From the NCBI GenBank assembly GCA_045805185.1, contig JBJMLS010000091.1, positions 1 to 20,903 of the forward strand: a stretch of DNA of 20,903 nt, given 5' to 3'. Under the pieces are notes generated by a model. It did not search any database and was not told the origin of the DNA. It worked only from the letters and a program-made list of their open reading frames with translations. The stretch comes from JAHEYF01 sp045805185. GTDB lineage: Bacteria; Bacteroidota; Bacteroidia; B-17B0; Aurantibacillaceae. Of this stretch, positions 1 through 6,865 are shown in pieces. Every line of letters begins with the position of its first letter. Position 1 is the stretch's first letter. Made by a program: the position numbers and the translations under genes.

Positions 1-129
1 AATTTCAAGATCAGGAAAATGCTTGCAGCTATTGTAAAAAAGCAATTGAGAATTACTCCCGAGCTTACTTATTTTATCGATGATTCTCTCGATTATGCGG
101 AGAAGATCGATCAGCTGTTAAAAAAGTAA
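1..129 (+). CDS. rbfA: Ribosome-binding factor A, C-terminal fragment
   Basis: This is the last 42 codons of a gene that enters from the left edge, in frame 1 and ending at TAA. The visible peptide ends in ELTYFIDDSLDYAEKIDQLL. This resembles the RbfA ending, where a P.L.F..DDS/T segment precedes a short helix at the C-terminus. RbfA is a cytoplasmic KH-fold protein that binds the 30S subunit and assists late 16S rRNA 5'-end maturation and cold adaptation. The next gene starts 2 bases after the stop, so the two are almost certainly co-transcribed. The call rests on the C-terminal signature alone because the KH domain lies outside the window. Confidence 0.8.
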   Translation, partial: NFKIRKMLAAIVKKQLRITPELTYFIDDSLDYAEKIDQLLKK

Positions 130-131
130 AA

Positions 132-1358
132 GTGAATTTCCCGGTATACATAGCCAAAAGGTACATCGTATCCAAGAAGTCGAATAATGCCATCAATATT
201 ATTTCATGGATCTCGGTACTGGCAATTGCCATGGGCGCAGGCGCACTCGTGATCGTGCTTTCGGGAATGAACGGACTCACCAACCTGGTAGAAGGATTAT
301 ACAGTTCGTTTGACTCGGATATTGAGATCACTGCAGCTAAAGGAAAAGTGATTAATTATGACAAAGCCCTCAAAGCAAAGATCTCACGGATCAAAGGGGT
401 GAATGCAATTGCGGTTTCTATTGAAGATAATGCGCTGTTGAAATACGGCGATCAGCAAACCATCGCGACTGTAAAAGGGATAGGAGAAGACTTCGTAAAG
501 ATGAATCGTTTTGATACACTGGTTTACGAAGGAAAATTTCAGCAGCCGCAGGGGAACACGCATTATGTTGTGCTTGGAAAAGGAGTAGCCTACCGATTAG
601 GAACCGGGTTGAATGACGTGTTTACACCCATCAGTATCTATTCTCCAAAACGCGGTAAAACTTCTTCTTTTAATCCGGACGAGGCCTTCAATGAGATCAA
701 GGCTTATCCTTCAGGGCTATTCTCGATCAACGATGAGTTTGATTTTAAATATGTAATGCTGGACCTTGAAGCCGCCAGGAGCCTCTTTGATTATACCAAT
801 GAAGTTACTTCGATAGAATTGGCCTGCAGTCAATCTATACCTTTGGAAACAATGCAAGCAGAGTTGAAAAAAGAATTGGGAGATCACTTCATTATTAAAA
901 ATAAATTTCAGCAGAACGATGTGCTTTTTAAAACGCTTCAATCTGAAAAGCTCTGGACCTTTATTATTCTTGTCTTTATTCTCATGATCGCTACTTTCAA
1001 TATTATCGGGGCCCTAACCATGCTGATCATTGAAAAGAAAAAAGACATCAGTATTCTCCACAATATGGGAGCCGATGCTTCGCTCATCCGCAAGATATTC
1101 ATGACGGAAGGGTTTCTTATTACCATACTCGGCGCTATCATCGGCCTTCTGTTAGGGCTCTTGCTGTGCTGGCTCCAGCTCCGTTATGGTTTTATCCGTT
1201 TCGATGCCGGTTATGTTGTAGAAGCTTACCCGGTTGATGTTCAGTTCTCCGATTTCGCGGCTATACTCGGCGTTGTATTGCTCATCGGCTTGCTTGCTGC
1301 CTGGTACCCGGTGAGAGTTTTTACCGGTAAGAGCCTTAACCTCGGATTAAAAGATTAA
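132..1358 (+). CDS. FtsX-family ABC transporter permease, LolC/LolE-like
   Basis: This 408-residue inner-membrane protein has the LolC/E topology. The N-terminal segment (about 1-20, FPVYIAKRYIVSKKSNNAIN) is followed by a first TM helix (about 22-45), a large periplasmic domain (about 46-270) and three C-terminal TM helices (about 275-303, 325-350 and 375-395) with the FtsX fold. The family extracts lipoproteins from the inner membrane for transport to the outer membrane, working with a LolD ATPase. No ATPase gene is next to it, so the partner must be encoded elsewhere. A GTG start at 132 is chosen because the family's N-terminal NFPxYIAKRY motif begins there and because it lies 2 bases after rbfA. 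The gene ends 6 bases from the convergent TPR gene, with no room for a dedicated terminator. Substrate and exact family member are inferred. Confidence 0.85.
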   Translation: MNFPVYIAKRYIVSKKSNNAINIISWISVLAIAMGAGALVIVLSGMNGLTNLVEGLYSSFDSDIEITAAKGKVINYDKALKAKISRIKGVNAIAVSIEDNALLKYGDQQTIATVKGIGEDFVKMNRFDTLVYEGKFQQPQGNTHYVVLGKGVAYRLGTGLNDVFTPISIYSPKRGKTSSFNPDEAFNEIKAYPSGLFSINDEFDFKYVMLDLEAARSLFDYTNEVTSIELACSQSIPLETMQAELKKELGDHFIIKNKFQQNDVLFKTLQSEKLWTFIILVFILMIATFNIIGALTMLIIEKKKDISILHNMGADASLIRKIFMTEGFLITILGAIIGLLLGLLLCWLQLRYGFIRFDAGYVVEAYPVDVQFSDFAAILGVVLLIGLLAAWYPVRVFTGKSLNLGLKD

Positions 1359-1364
1359 TAAATT

Positions 1365-2906
1365 TCAGTAATTGAAATAGTTATCCAGGATATCGGTGTT
1401 GATCCAGGTCTTGTCGTTCCCGTTCAGTTCCTTTGCCTTAATGAAAGAAGCATAAGCGTTGGTGGCGTCATTTTTCTCAAGCATCATGACCCCGTATAAA
1501 AAATAGAGCTTCCAGTTATTGCTGTCAATTTCGTACATCCGGTCAATCGCATAAAAGGCGTTCTTACTATTTCCTTCCAGCCAGTTCAATGCAGCTATTC
1601 CCAGCCAGGCCTCGGCGCAGTTCTTATCGAGTTGCAGAGCCGCTTCGTAAATTTTACGGGCCTCCACATAATTTTTTCTGTAGACATATACGCGCGCTGC
1701 AATTACGTGGTCATGCGCATTAGGATCAATCGCGGGCCGTAATGTATATTTATCGAGCAATATTTTTTCGTAAGCAGAAGTATCTTTAAGGATAAAATAA
1801 GCGGCTGCAAGGTTATCGTAATCTTCCGAAGCATTATTGCTCAATGTACTTTTGCTGATCGGTTTTAAAGCAATGGTTTTTTTGAGATAGGGCAGCGCTT
1901 TTTTAGGATCATCCAACAGAAGATAAATATTACCTAAAAGTTTATTAACGATATAAAGATTGGGGACATCCTTTCGTTTCAGGCAGGAAAGAAAAAATTT
2001 TTCCGACTCAAGAATGGCTGCCTTATCATTTCCCTGCAGGTTAAATTTTATATTTTTGAAATCAAAGGCCGTGTCAAGCATGGTTGAGAACAGCACCTTG
2101 GTTGAGCGGTATGCCTGTATCGCGGTTCGGTAGAGTAGCTCGCGTTTTATGTCATTTTTATTGCGTTCATAATAATTCCTCAGCAGGCTCATGTCGGTTG
2201 TACTGTCGAGCGCCTCGTAGGTTTTTTTGTCCGGGTTGTCATTGCTACCTGCAGCCATAACCGTATATGCCGTTTTATAAAAATAATAAGAAGGGAGAAT
2301 GGTATAATAGCTGAAACTTTCCGGGTATTTAGTTGTTTGCGACTGTATAAATGCATAGGCGGAATCAAACTGACCGCTCGCTAAATGAAGAAAGGCGATA
2401 AGTGTAGTGGCGGTTGAATCTGTTGGTTTTTTCGACAGGGCCAGGCGAAACATTTCCAGGCTCTCATTGATTTTATTGTCCGACATGTATATTCCGCCAA
2501 GAATATTGATTGCATCAGCGCTGTCAGGATGCGCTTCTATCGTGGCTTGTAAAAGCTGAATTGCTTTTGTTTTATAAGGTTCGCCTTCCTGCGGCATTCC
2601 AAGACGTTTGTAAATAGCTGAAATGTTACTGTTGAGGAGTGCATCTTCCGGTTTCTTTTCCAGTTCTTTTCTCAGCCTTGCAATATCTTTCATGCTGCAG
2701 GGTTTGTCCGGAGTAACTTCGCAGCTTTGAAGATCAGTTGTGCTGCAGGTAAGTTGCAGGGTTCCCTCGTAATCAAAGCAGGAAAGCGCCTGCTTTTTAA
2801 GATAGGAGAGGTCTTCAGCAGTGAGCTGCTTTTTGAGGCTTACTTTCTGGGCAAGAAGATCATGGCTTAACAGGAAGATAAAAAGGAGGAGGAAACAGTT
2901 TCGCAT
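1365..2906 (-). CDS. Secreted tetratricopeptide-repeat protein
   Basis: The protein has 513 residues from the ATG at 2906. Residues 1-20 (MRNCFLLLFIFLLSHDLLAQ) form a signal peptide with probable cleavage after AQ. After a short Cys-containing N-terminal region (C43, C54, C62, C70) come degenerate TPR helices. The clearest lie at about 75-200 (A.LLNSNISAIYKRLG, ADAINILGGIYMSDNKINESLEMFRLAL) and 320-500 (KKALPYLKKTIALKP, EARKIYEAALQLDKNCAEAWLGIAALNW). It is therefore probably a periplasmic or outer-membrane-associated scaffold protein of unknown partner. An in-frame TTG at 2939 would add 11 residues before the signal peptide. That TTG is exactly the -33 element of the promoter described here, so the ATG start is preferred. 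dusB lies 43 bases upstream on the same strand, so some readthrough transcription is possible. Confidence 0.8.
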   Translation of the reverse strand: MRNCFLLLFIFLLSHDLLAQKVSLKKQLTAEDLSYLKKQALSCFDYEGTLQLTCSTTDLQSCEVTPDKPCSMKDIARLRKELEKKPEDALLNSNISAIYKRLGMPQEGEPYKTKAIQLLQATIEAHPDSADAINILGGIYMSDNKINESLEMFRLALSKKPTDSTATTLIAFLHLASGQFDSAYAFIQSQTTKYPESFSYYTILPSYYFYKTAYTVMAAGSNDNPDKKTYEALDSTTDMSLLRNYYERNKNDIKRELLYRTAIQAYRSTKVLFSTMLDTAFDFKNIKFNLQGNDKAAILESEKFFLSCLKRKDVPNLYIVNKLLGNIYLLLDDPKKALPYLKKTIALKPISKSTLSNNASEDYDNLAAAYFILKDTSAYEKILLDKYTLRPAIDPNAHDHVIAARVYVYRKNYVEARKIYEAALQLDKNCAEAWLGIAALNWLEGNSKNAFYAIDRMYEIDSNNWKLYFLYGVMMLEKNDATNAYASFIKAKELNGNDKTWINTDILDNYFNY

Positions 2907-2909
2907 ACT

Positions 2910-2939
2910 CAAATATACAGAAATATAAATGTCACGCAA
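2910..2939 (-). promoter_or_regulatory. Bacteroidota-type promoter for the TPR gene
   Basis: On the minus strand there is TTG (2939-2937), a 19-base spacer, then TATATTTG (2917-2910). This fits the TTG-N19-TAnnTTTG form of the primary sigma factor in Bacteroidota. The -7 box ends only 3 bases before the ATG at 2906, so the transcript would be leaderless or nearly so. Confidence 0.6.
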
Positions 2940-2949
2940 GAGTCAAAGA

Positions 2950-3939
2950 TCACGCTTCGATCTGCCTGTAGCGTTCTGAAATGCCACCTATAATTCCGAG
3001 TAATTCATCCAGGCTGTCAGTAGTTACCAGCCTGAGCCTTGTCTCTTTAAAATGATCGAGACCTTTAAAATAGTTAGTATAATGCCTGCGCATTTCGATA
3101 ATGCCCAGCTTTTCATTTTTCCATTCAATGGATTTCATCAGGTGAGTCCGGCAAACATCGATGCGTTGTTCCAATGTAGGCGGCGGAAGTTTTTCACCGG
3201 TTTTGAAATAATGTTTTACTTCATTGAAGAACCAGGGATTTCCTATAGCCGCGCGCCCGATCATGATCCCGTCTACGTGATAGCGGTTCTTCATTTCCAG
3301 TGCTTTTTCAGGAGAATCAACATCTCCGTTGCCAAAAATGGGAATGTGAATGCGTGGATTATTTTTTACTGCGGCAATCAAAGACCAGTCAGCATCGCCC
3401 TTGTACATTTGTACGCGTGTTCGCCCGTGTATGGCAAGCGCCTGCACACCTATGTCCTGGAGCATTTCGGCCACATGCATAATATTCTTCGTGTTCTCGT
3501 CCCAGCCCAGTCTTGTTTTAACGGTAACGGGGAGGGTAGTGGAGCGCACCACCGCTTTTGTAAGACGTTCCATCAGTTTGATATCTTTAAGCACACCTGC
3601 GCCTGCTCCTTTGCATACTACTTTTTTTACGGGACATCCGAAATTAATATCGAGCAGATCAGGCTTTGTCGCATCCACAATTTTTGCGGAGAGGGCCATC
3701 GCATCTTCATCGCCACCGAAGATCTGGATCCCTATCGGTCTTTCGAAATCAAAAATGTCAAGCTTCTTTTTGCTTTTAATCGCATCGCGGATCAGTCCTT
3801 CGCTTGAAATGAATTCCGTGTACATGAGATCGGCGCCGTTCTGCTTGCAAACGTGACGGAAAGGCGGATCGCTCACGTCCTCCATTGGAGCGAGAAGCAG
3901 GGGAAATCCTTCCATTTCTATATCACCGATTTTTACCAT
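2950..3939 (-). CDS. dusB: tRNA-dihydrouridine synthase, DusB type
   Basis: This 329-residue FMN enzyme reduces specific uridines in the tRNA D-loop to dihydrouridine using NADPH. Visible landmarks run in order along a TIM barrel. LLLAPMEDVSDPPFR (15-28) is the FMN-binding N-terminus. INFGCPVKKV (98-107) carries the catalytic Cys102. VKTRLGW (140-146) and HGRTR (171-175) supply the Lys and His of the active site. GNGDV (203-207) and DGIMIGRAAIGNPWFF (223-238) bind the FMN phosphate. Length is normal for DusB. The ATG at 3939 is chosen because MVKIGDIEMEG is the usual family start. A longer reading to 4014 would run into the divergent protease gene and adds no conserved sequence. The downstream TPR gene follows after 43 bases. 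Confidence 0.93.
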   Translation of the reverse strand: MVKIGDIEMEGFPLLLAPMEDVSDPPFRHVCKQNGADLMYTEFISSEGLIRDAIKSKKKLDIFDFERPIGIQIFGGDEDAMALSAKIVDATKPDLLDINFGCPVKKVVCKGAGAGVLKDIKLMERLTKAVVRSTTLPVTVKTRLGWDENTKNIMHVAEMLQDIGVQALAIHGRTRVQMYKGDADWSLIAAVKNNPRIHIPIFGNGDVDSPEKALEMKNRYHVDGIMIGRAAIGNPWFFNEVKHYFKTGEKLPPPTLEQRIDVCRTHLMKSIEWKNEKLGIIEMRRHYTNYFKGLDHFKETRLRLVTTDSLDELLGIIGGISERYRQIEA

Positions 3940-3946
3940 ATTTTTG
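3939..3946 (+). promoter_or_regulatory. -7 box for the CPBP protease gene
   Basis: TATTTTTG on the plus strand matches TAnnTTTG and lies 18 bases before the ATG at 3965. Its first base is the last base of the dusB start codon triplet, so the box overlaps the start of dusB. No good TTG is seen at the -33 position. Confidence 0.4.
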
Positions 3947-3951
3947 CAGGG

Positions 3952-3959
3952 CAAAGATA
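3952..3959 (-). promoter_or_regulatory. -7 box for dusB
   Basis: TATCTTTG on the minus strand matches TAnnTTTG exactly and lies 12 bases before the dusB ATG. The -33 position at a 19-base spacer reads TTA rather than TTG, so the upstream element is weak. The box lies entirely within the 25 bases between the two divergent start codons. Confidence 0.5.
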
Positions 3960-3964
3960 CGAAA

Positions 3965-4843
3965 ATGGAACCACTTGTTAAGCACCGCCTGCCTGTAAAA
4001 GGCCAGTTATTCATAGCTCTGGGCTATTTCCTGTTCCTTTTCGCGCTTTCAACCCTGGGGGGAGATTCTGATATGAGCGGAATCCTGAATGATCCGCACA
4101 TGGTGAACATGATGAAAATGGTACAGCTCATCAGCGTTCTACTTATTTTTATTCTTCCTGTAATCGGATTTACGCTTTTGCTGAGAAGCGATCGGTCTGC
4201 ATTTCTCAATATGGGAACGCGGCCGCCTCTTATCCCTTTTCTCACAGCTGTTACGATATGTATTGTTGCTGTACCTGCTGTTGCGGGAATGAGCGAATGG
4301 AACGCAGGATTAAAATTACCCTCTTCATTTGCCGGACTTGAAAACTGGATGCGCATGAAGGAGAAAAGCGCTACTGCTCTCACAGAGGCTTTTTTTCGCG
4401 ACAGGTCAGCGATGGGTTTAGTGATCAATTTATTTGTGGTGGCATTTATGGCGGCCTTAAGCGAGGAATTATTTTTCAGGGGTTTGCTCCAGCGCTTGTT
4501 TGCGGAATGCAAAATGAATATTCATGTTGCGATCTGGCTCTCTGCATTTTTGTTCAGCGCTTTTCACATGCAGTTCTATGGATTTCTTCCCAGGATGTTC
4601 TTAGGCGCTGTGCTGGGATATTTATATGCATTCAGCGGAAACCTCTGGGTTCCTATTATTGCACACTTTGTAAATAACGCTTTCCAGGTAGTGTTAATTC
4701 ACCTGATGGATCAGCCGGTGGATTCGATTGTCCCGGGAGAGACCGAGCATGTTGGCCTGCCGTTGGCCCTGCTAAGCATAGCCATGGTGGCCGGACAACT
4801 CGTTTTCCTGCGCAGGTATTACAAAAGAAGTTTGGGCGCATAG
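3965..4843 (+). CDS. CPBP-family intramembrane glutamic protease (Rce1/ABI-like)
   Basis: This 292-residue polytopic membrane protein has the three CPBP motifs: EELFFR with Glu167, Glu168 and Arg172; FSAFH with His201; and HFVNN with His234 and Asn238. In Rce1-like enzymes the paired Glu and the His residues form the active site. At least six hydrophobic segments are visible, near 15-33, 52-73, 90-108, 152-170, 185-205 and 215-245, with another close to the C-terminus. Bacterial members process or protect against small peptides and modulate membrane proteins, but the substrate here cannot be deduced. The ATG at 3965 (MEPLVKHRLPVKGQ) is preferred to one at 3944, which would start inside the promoter region. 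The gene is divergent from dusB and ends at a strong terminator. Confidence 0.88.
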   Translation: MEPLVKHRLPVKGQLFIALGYFLFLFALSTLGGDSDMSGILNDPHMVNMMKMVQLISVLLIFILPVIGFTLLLRSDRSAFLNMGTRPPLIPFLTAVTICIVAVPAVAGMSEWNAGLKLPSSFAGLENWMRMKEKSATALTEAFFRDRSAMGLVINLFVVAFMAALSEELFFRGLLQRLFAECKMNIHVAIWLSAFLFSAFHMQFYGFLPRMFLGAVLGYLYAFSGNLWVPIIAHFVNNAFQVVLIHLMDQPVDSIVPGETEHVGLPLALLSIAMVAGQLVFLRRYYKRSLGA

Positions 4844-4884
4844 ATAACAAGCCTCAATTTGTTTATTTAGGTTGTTATTTTTAT
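4844..4884 (+). terminator. Rho-independent terminator after the protease gene
   Basis: Immediately after the TAG stop, ATAACAA-G-CCT (4844-4854) pairs with AGG-TTGTTAT (4869-4878), with one bulged G and a 14-base loop. A T-rich tract follows (4878-4884). It overlaps the end of the convergent lipoprotein gene. The minus-strand side has no U-tract, so it is mainly a plus-strand terminator. Confidence 0.65.
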
Positions 4885-5279
4885 TCTGTTACTGCAAGGT
4901 CGGTGTCGATCTCTTTTTTTCTTTCGGACCATTTGATCTTAATCGCCATTCCTCCTGTTACGCGTTGATTAATGTCAGTATCCCAGCCTACGCCATATAA
5001 ATAGTACTTTCCCTTTTTCAGTTCTTCGAGGTGAACATGATCTTCTCCGACCTCACCGATAAAATAAGTGTCAAAATCGGAAGCCTTCGTACCTGGAAGC
5101 TCATTGGCATTGAACTTAACAAACACGGTATCGGGATGCCCGCTTACACTTGGAATGGTTTTGCCATGATGCTTTAAGAAAGTTACGATCGTTGCTTTTC
5201 CTCCTGTGCCCGCTTTTTTGCAGGAGACATTGATCAATAGTATAGACATTGCAATGAGGAGTAGTTTAATTGCTTTCAT
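4881..5279 (-). CDS. Small lipoprotein, third gene of the Cys-rich operon
   Basis: This is a 132-residue protein. Residues 1-20 end in the lipobox NVSC (Cys20 would be lipidated), followed by KK, so it should be membrane-anchored. The mature domain is compact and beta-rich with no further cysteines. It contains GHPDTVFVKFNANELPG (about 53-69), GEDHVHLEELKKGKYYLYGVGWD and a closing GGMAIKIKWSE. This layout recalls small carboxypeptidase-regulatory-like or transthyretin-like lipoproteins common in Bacteroidota, but I do not recognise a named family with certainty. The start codon overlaps the end of the upstream barrel gene by 14 bases, which indicates translational coupling. An AAAAGG run directly before the ATG may help initiation. 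Function is inferred only from its neighbours. Confidence 0.75.
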   Translation of the reverse strand: MKAIKLLLIAMSILLINVSCKKAGTGGKATIVTFLKHHGKTIPSVSGHPDTVFVKFNANELPGTKASDFDTYFIGEVGEDHVHLEELKKGKYYLYGVGWDTDINQRVTGGMAIKIKWSERKKEIDTDLAVTE

Positions 5280-6285
5280 CCTTTTTACTTTTAATTAAAT
5301 ATTTTTTTTGATTGAAATTGTAATTTACTCCCAGCACCAGTCTTCCCGCGCTTCCTAAATTGTATGCAGAACATTGTTCCCGTACCTTAAACTGAAAGGC
5401 AAGATTGACACCGATGTTCTTATAGTAAGTATCCAGGCCCGGCCCGACCAGCAATACATTCATTCCTGTGTTCTCTTCCAGCTTTCCTTTTGTGATCACA
5501 CCCTTTGTATATTCATAATAGCTTTTCAGCGAGGATATAACTATAAGATCTTTCACTTTTAATTTATAGAAAACATCAAAATAGCCGGAACTGCTGTTGC
5601 TTACTCTTTCGCCGAAATTGTTTGCAGTATTTAGCTTATAGATTGCATTCAGGCCGAAGCCAAACTTTTTATAAGAGCCAATGTAATTTATGTAGGTAAA
5701 ATAGTCCAGGCTTCCGGTTCCGGTTTGCAACAGCAAAGGTAGACGGTCATCATCCGCGCCCTTTACAGAATTTTTCCCGGCCGGAATTTTAACACCCGCT
5801 CCAAGGATCAGGCGTTGCTGGTAAACCTGGTAATCCACTTTCTTTATAAGATGATAAGCTCCGAAAATACTTATATCACCGATGCCTGTAACCGAGCTTT
5901 TTATACCATTGTTCAAGCTGCTGTTGGAATTGACAGGTATATAAGCGTTCAACTCTGTACGGTGATGAATAAAATACTTCAGGCGCAGCTCATACACTTT
6001 GTATACTTCAAAATCCTTGGCAGAGTAACTGGAAAGTTTTGTTGTATCACCATTTCCATGAAAGACGCTCGCCGGATTTGTGGTCTTAAAAGATCCGTCC
6101 GGAAAATAATAAGGCTGCTGATGATATACCCGGTAGCCGCTATAGCTTCGGTAACGGTGCAGGAATGAAATGCTGCTCTGGTTATCATAGGGTGTTATTC
6201 CCATAAAACATCCGCAGATATCGCAGGCGATAAGGTTGATTTCAAACAGCAGAAAACAGAAAGAAAGGAAAATTCTTTTATCCAT
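5266..6285 (-). CDS. Putative outer-membrane beta-barrel with N-terminal CDICGC motif
   Basis: This 339-residue protein has a signal peptide (about 1-20, MDKRIFLSFCFLLFEINLIA) followed at once by CDICGC at residues 21-26. The rest alternates aromatic and polar residues in amphipathic strands (LRLKYFIHHRTELNAYIPV, GDISIFGAYHLI, LDYFTYINYIGSYKKFGFGLNAIYKL) and ends with hydrophobic strand segments, as expected for a barrel. It resembles the Bacteroidota 'transporter' proteins with a CDICGC start that occur beside copper- or heme-related genes; that association is from memory and not tested here. LIAC also fits a lipobox, so the first Cys could be lipidated. The gene lies 101 bases after the Cys-rich gene and overlaps the following lipoprotein gene by 14 bases. 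Substrate is unknown. Confidence 0.72.
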   Translation of the reverse strand: MDKRIFLSFCFLLFEINLIACDICGCFMGITPYDNQSSISFLHRYRSYSGYRVYHQQPYYFPDGSFKTTNPASVFHGNGDTTKLSSYSAKDFEVYKVYELRLKYFIHHRTELNAYIPVNSNSSLNNGIKSSVTGIGDISIFGAYHLIKKVDYQVYQQRLILGAGVKIPAGKNSVKGADDDRLPLLLQTGTGSLDYFTYINYIGSYKKFGFGLNAIYKLNTANNFGERVSNSSSGYFDVFYKLKVKDLIVISSLKSYYEYTKGVITKGKLEENTGMNVLLVGPGLDTYYKNIGVNLAFQFKVREQCSAYNLGSAGRLVLGVNYNFNQKKYLIKSKKDESN

Positions 6286-6330
6286 GGTAATTGATGTATT
6301 GCTTATGCAAGACGTTTAATCGTGTAAAGA

Positions 6331-6366
6331 CCTTCCTTTTGCAGGAAAGCCGCTTTCAGGAAGCGG
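6331..6366 (-). other. Pair of small hairpins between the first two genes of the operon
   Basis: CCGCTT-TCAGG-AAGCGG (6350-6366) forms a perfect 6-bp stem. TTCCT-TTTGC-AGGAA (6333-6347) forms a 5-bp stem next to it. Neither is followed by a T-tract on the minus strand. They are therefore more likely mRNA-stability or attenuation structures than a full terminator, if they are functional at all. Confidence 0.35.
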
Positions 6367-6386
6367 TAATTGATAGGATTGGGAAA

Positions 6387-6755
6387 TTATACCCTTGGCG
6401 GTTGAAAAATTCCGGAAGGTTGATGTTGTGGTCTGGACCCGTAGTACAATGGAAAGATCTGCTGCGATGATGGGTTCCGGAAGAATTTAAATAAGGGTTT
6501 AGATTCTGCAAAAAGCAAGGCTTCAAATTTATCCTTTCCACTACCGGAAGGAAGATTCTCTTTTTTGTCTTCCTCGGTCAGTCGCTTGTTAAGTTGGCAT
6601 TTTCCTTTACAACAGGATTTTGTTTTGGCCCTGTTAACGCAAAGGTTCTTCGCAATAAAATTTTTATTCACCTCATAATTTACGACAATAACAAGCTTTG
6701 CAAAACATTGTGTCAGAATGCCGATGAGGAGAAATAGAACGACAATTTGTTTCAT
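6387..6755 (-). CDS. Small exported Cys-rich protein, putative metal-binding
   Basis: This 122-residue protein starts with a hydrophobic signal or anchor (2-19, KQIVVLFLLIGILTQCFA). A Cys cluster follows: Cys39, Cys48, Cys49 and Cys53 within NLCVNRAKTKSCCKGKCQL, i.e. a C-x8-C-C-x3-C pattern followed by LNKRL. The middle is Lys/Glu-rich. The tail is basic and Pro/Gln-rich (RPQHQPSGIFQPPRV) with one His. I recall this as a recurrent uncharacterised Bacteroidota family with an IAKNLCVNR...GKC core, often near metal genes; this is recall, not a search. Cys spacing suggests a metal site or disulfides. It is the first gene of a three-gene unit and is preceded by a good promoter. No enzymatic motif is visible. 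Confidence 0.72.
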   Translation of the reverse strand: MKQIVVLFLLIGILTQCFAKLVIVVNYEVNKNFIAKNLCVNRAKTKSCCKGKCQLNKRLTEEDKKENLPSGSGKDKFEALLFAESKPLFKFFRNPSSQQIFPLYYGSRPQHQPSGIFQPPRV

Positions 6756-6762
6756 ACCGGGT

Positions 6763-6794
6763 CAAAGATATACTTTTGACGAGCTTAACACAAA
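6763..6794 (-). promoter_or_regulatory. Promoter of the Cys-rich/CDICGC/lipoprotein operon
   Basis: On the minus strand TTTG (6794-6791) is followed by a 20-base spacer and TATCTTTG (6770-6763), a full match to the Bacteroidota consensus. The -7 box ends 7 bases before the ATG at 6755, so the leader is very short. No clear operator palindrome is seen around it. Confidence 0.6.
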
Positions 6795-6811
6795 TTACCT
6801 TCGGATTATGC

Positions 6812-6841
6812 AAAAATAAAAGCCCCGCTTTGGAGCGGAGC
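6812..6841 (-). terminator. Rho-independent terminator after mltD
   Basis: On the minus strand GCTCCGCT-CCAA-AGCGGGGC forms an 8-bp stem with one G-T pair (6841-6822). TTTTATTTTT follows (6821-6812). It lies 25 bases after the mltD stop codon and also insulates the downstream operon promoter. This is the best terminator in the window. Confidence 0.85.
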
Positions 6842-6865
6842 TTATTCTATTTTGTTCCTGAAGTA

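Noticed and set aside
3052..3807. 251-codon open frame on the plus strand inside dusB
   Set aside because: It is the opposite-strand shadow of a clear DusB reading frame, with Cys/Phe-rich, non-protein-like sequence.
4024..4512. 162-codon minus-strand open frame within the CPBP gene
   Set aside because: It overlaps completely with the protease gene, which has all its catalytic motifs; the opposite frame has low-complexity Ser/Arg/Ile content.
6286..6386. Hairpins as a transcription terminator splitting the operon
   Set aside because: No T-tract follows either stem on the minus strand, and no promoter box is seen before the barrel gene.
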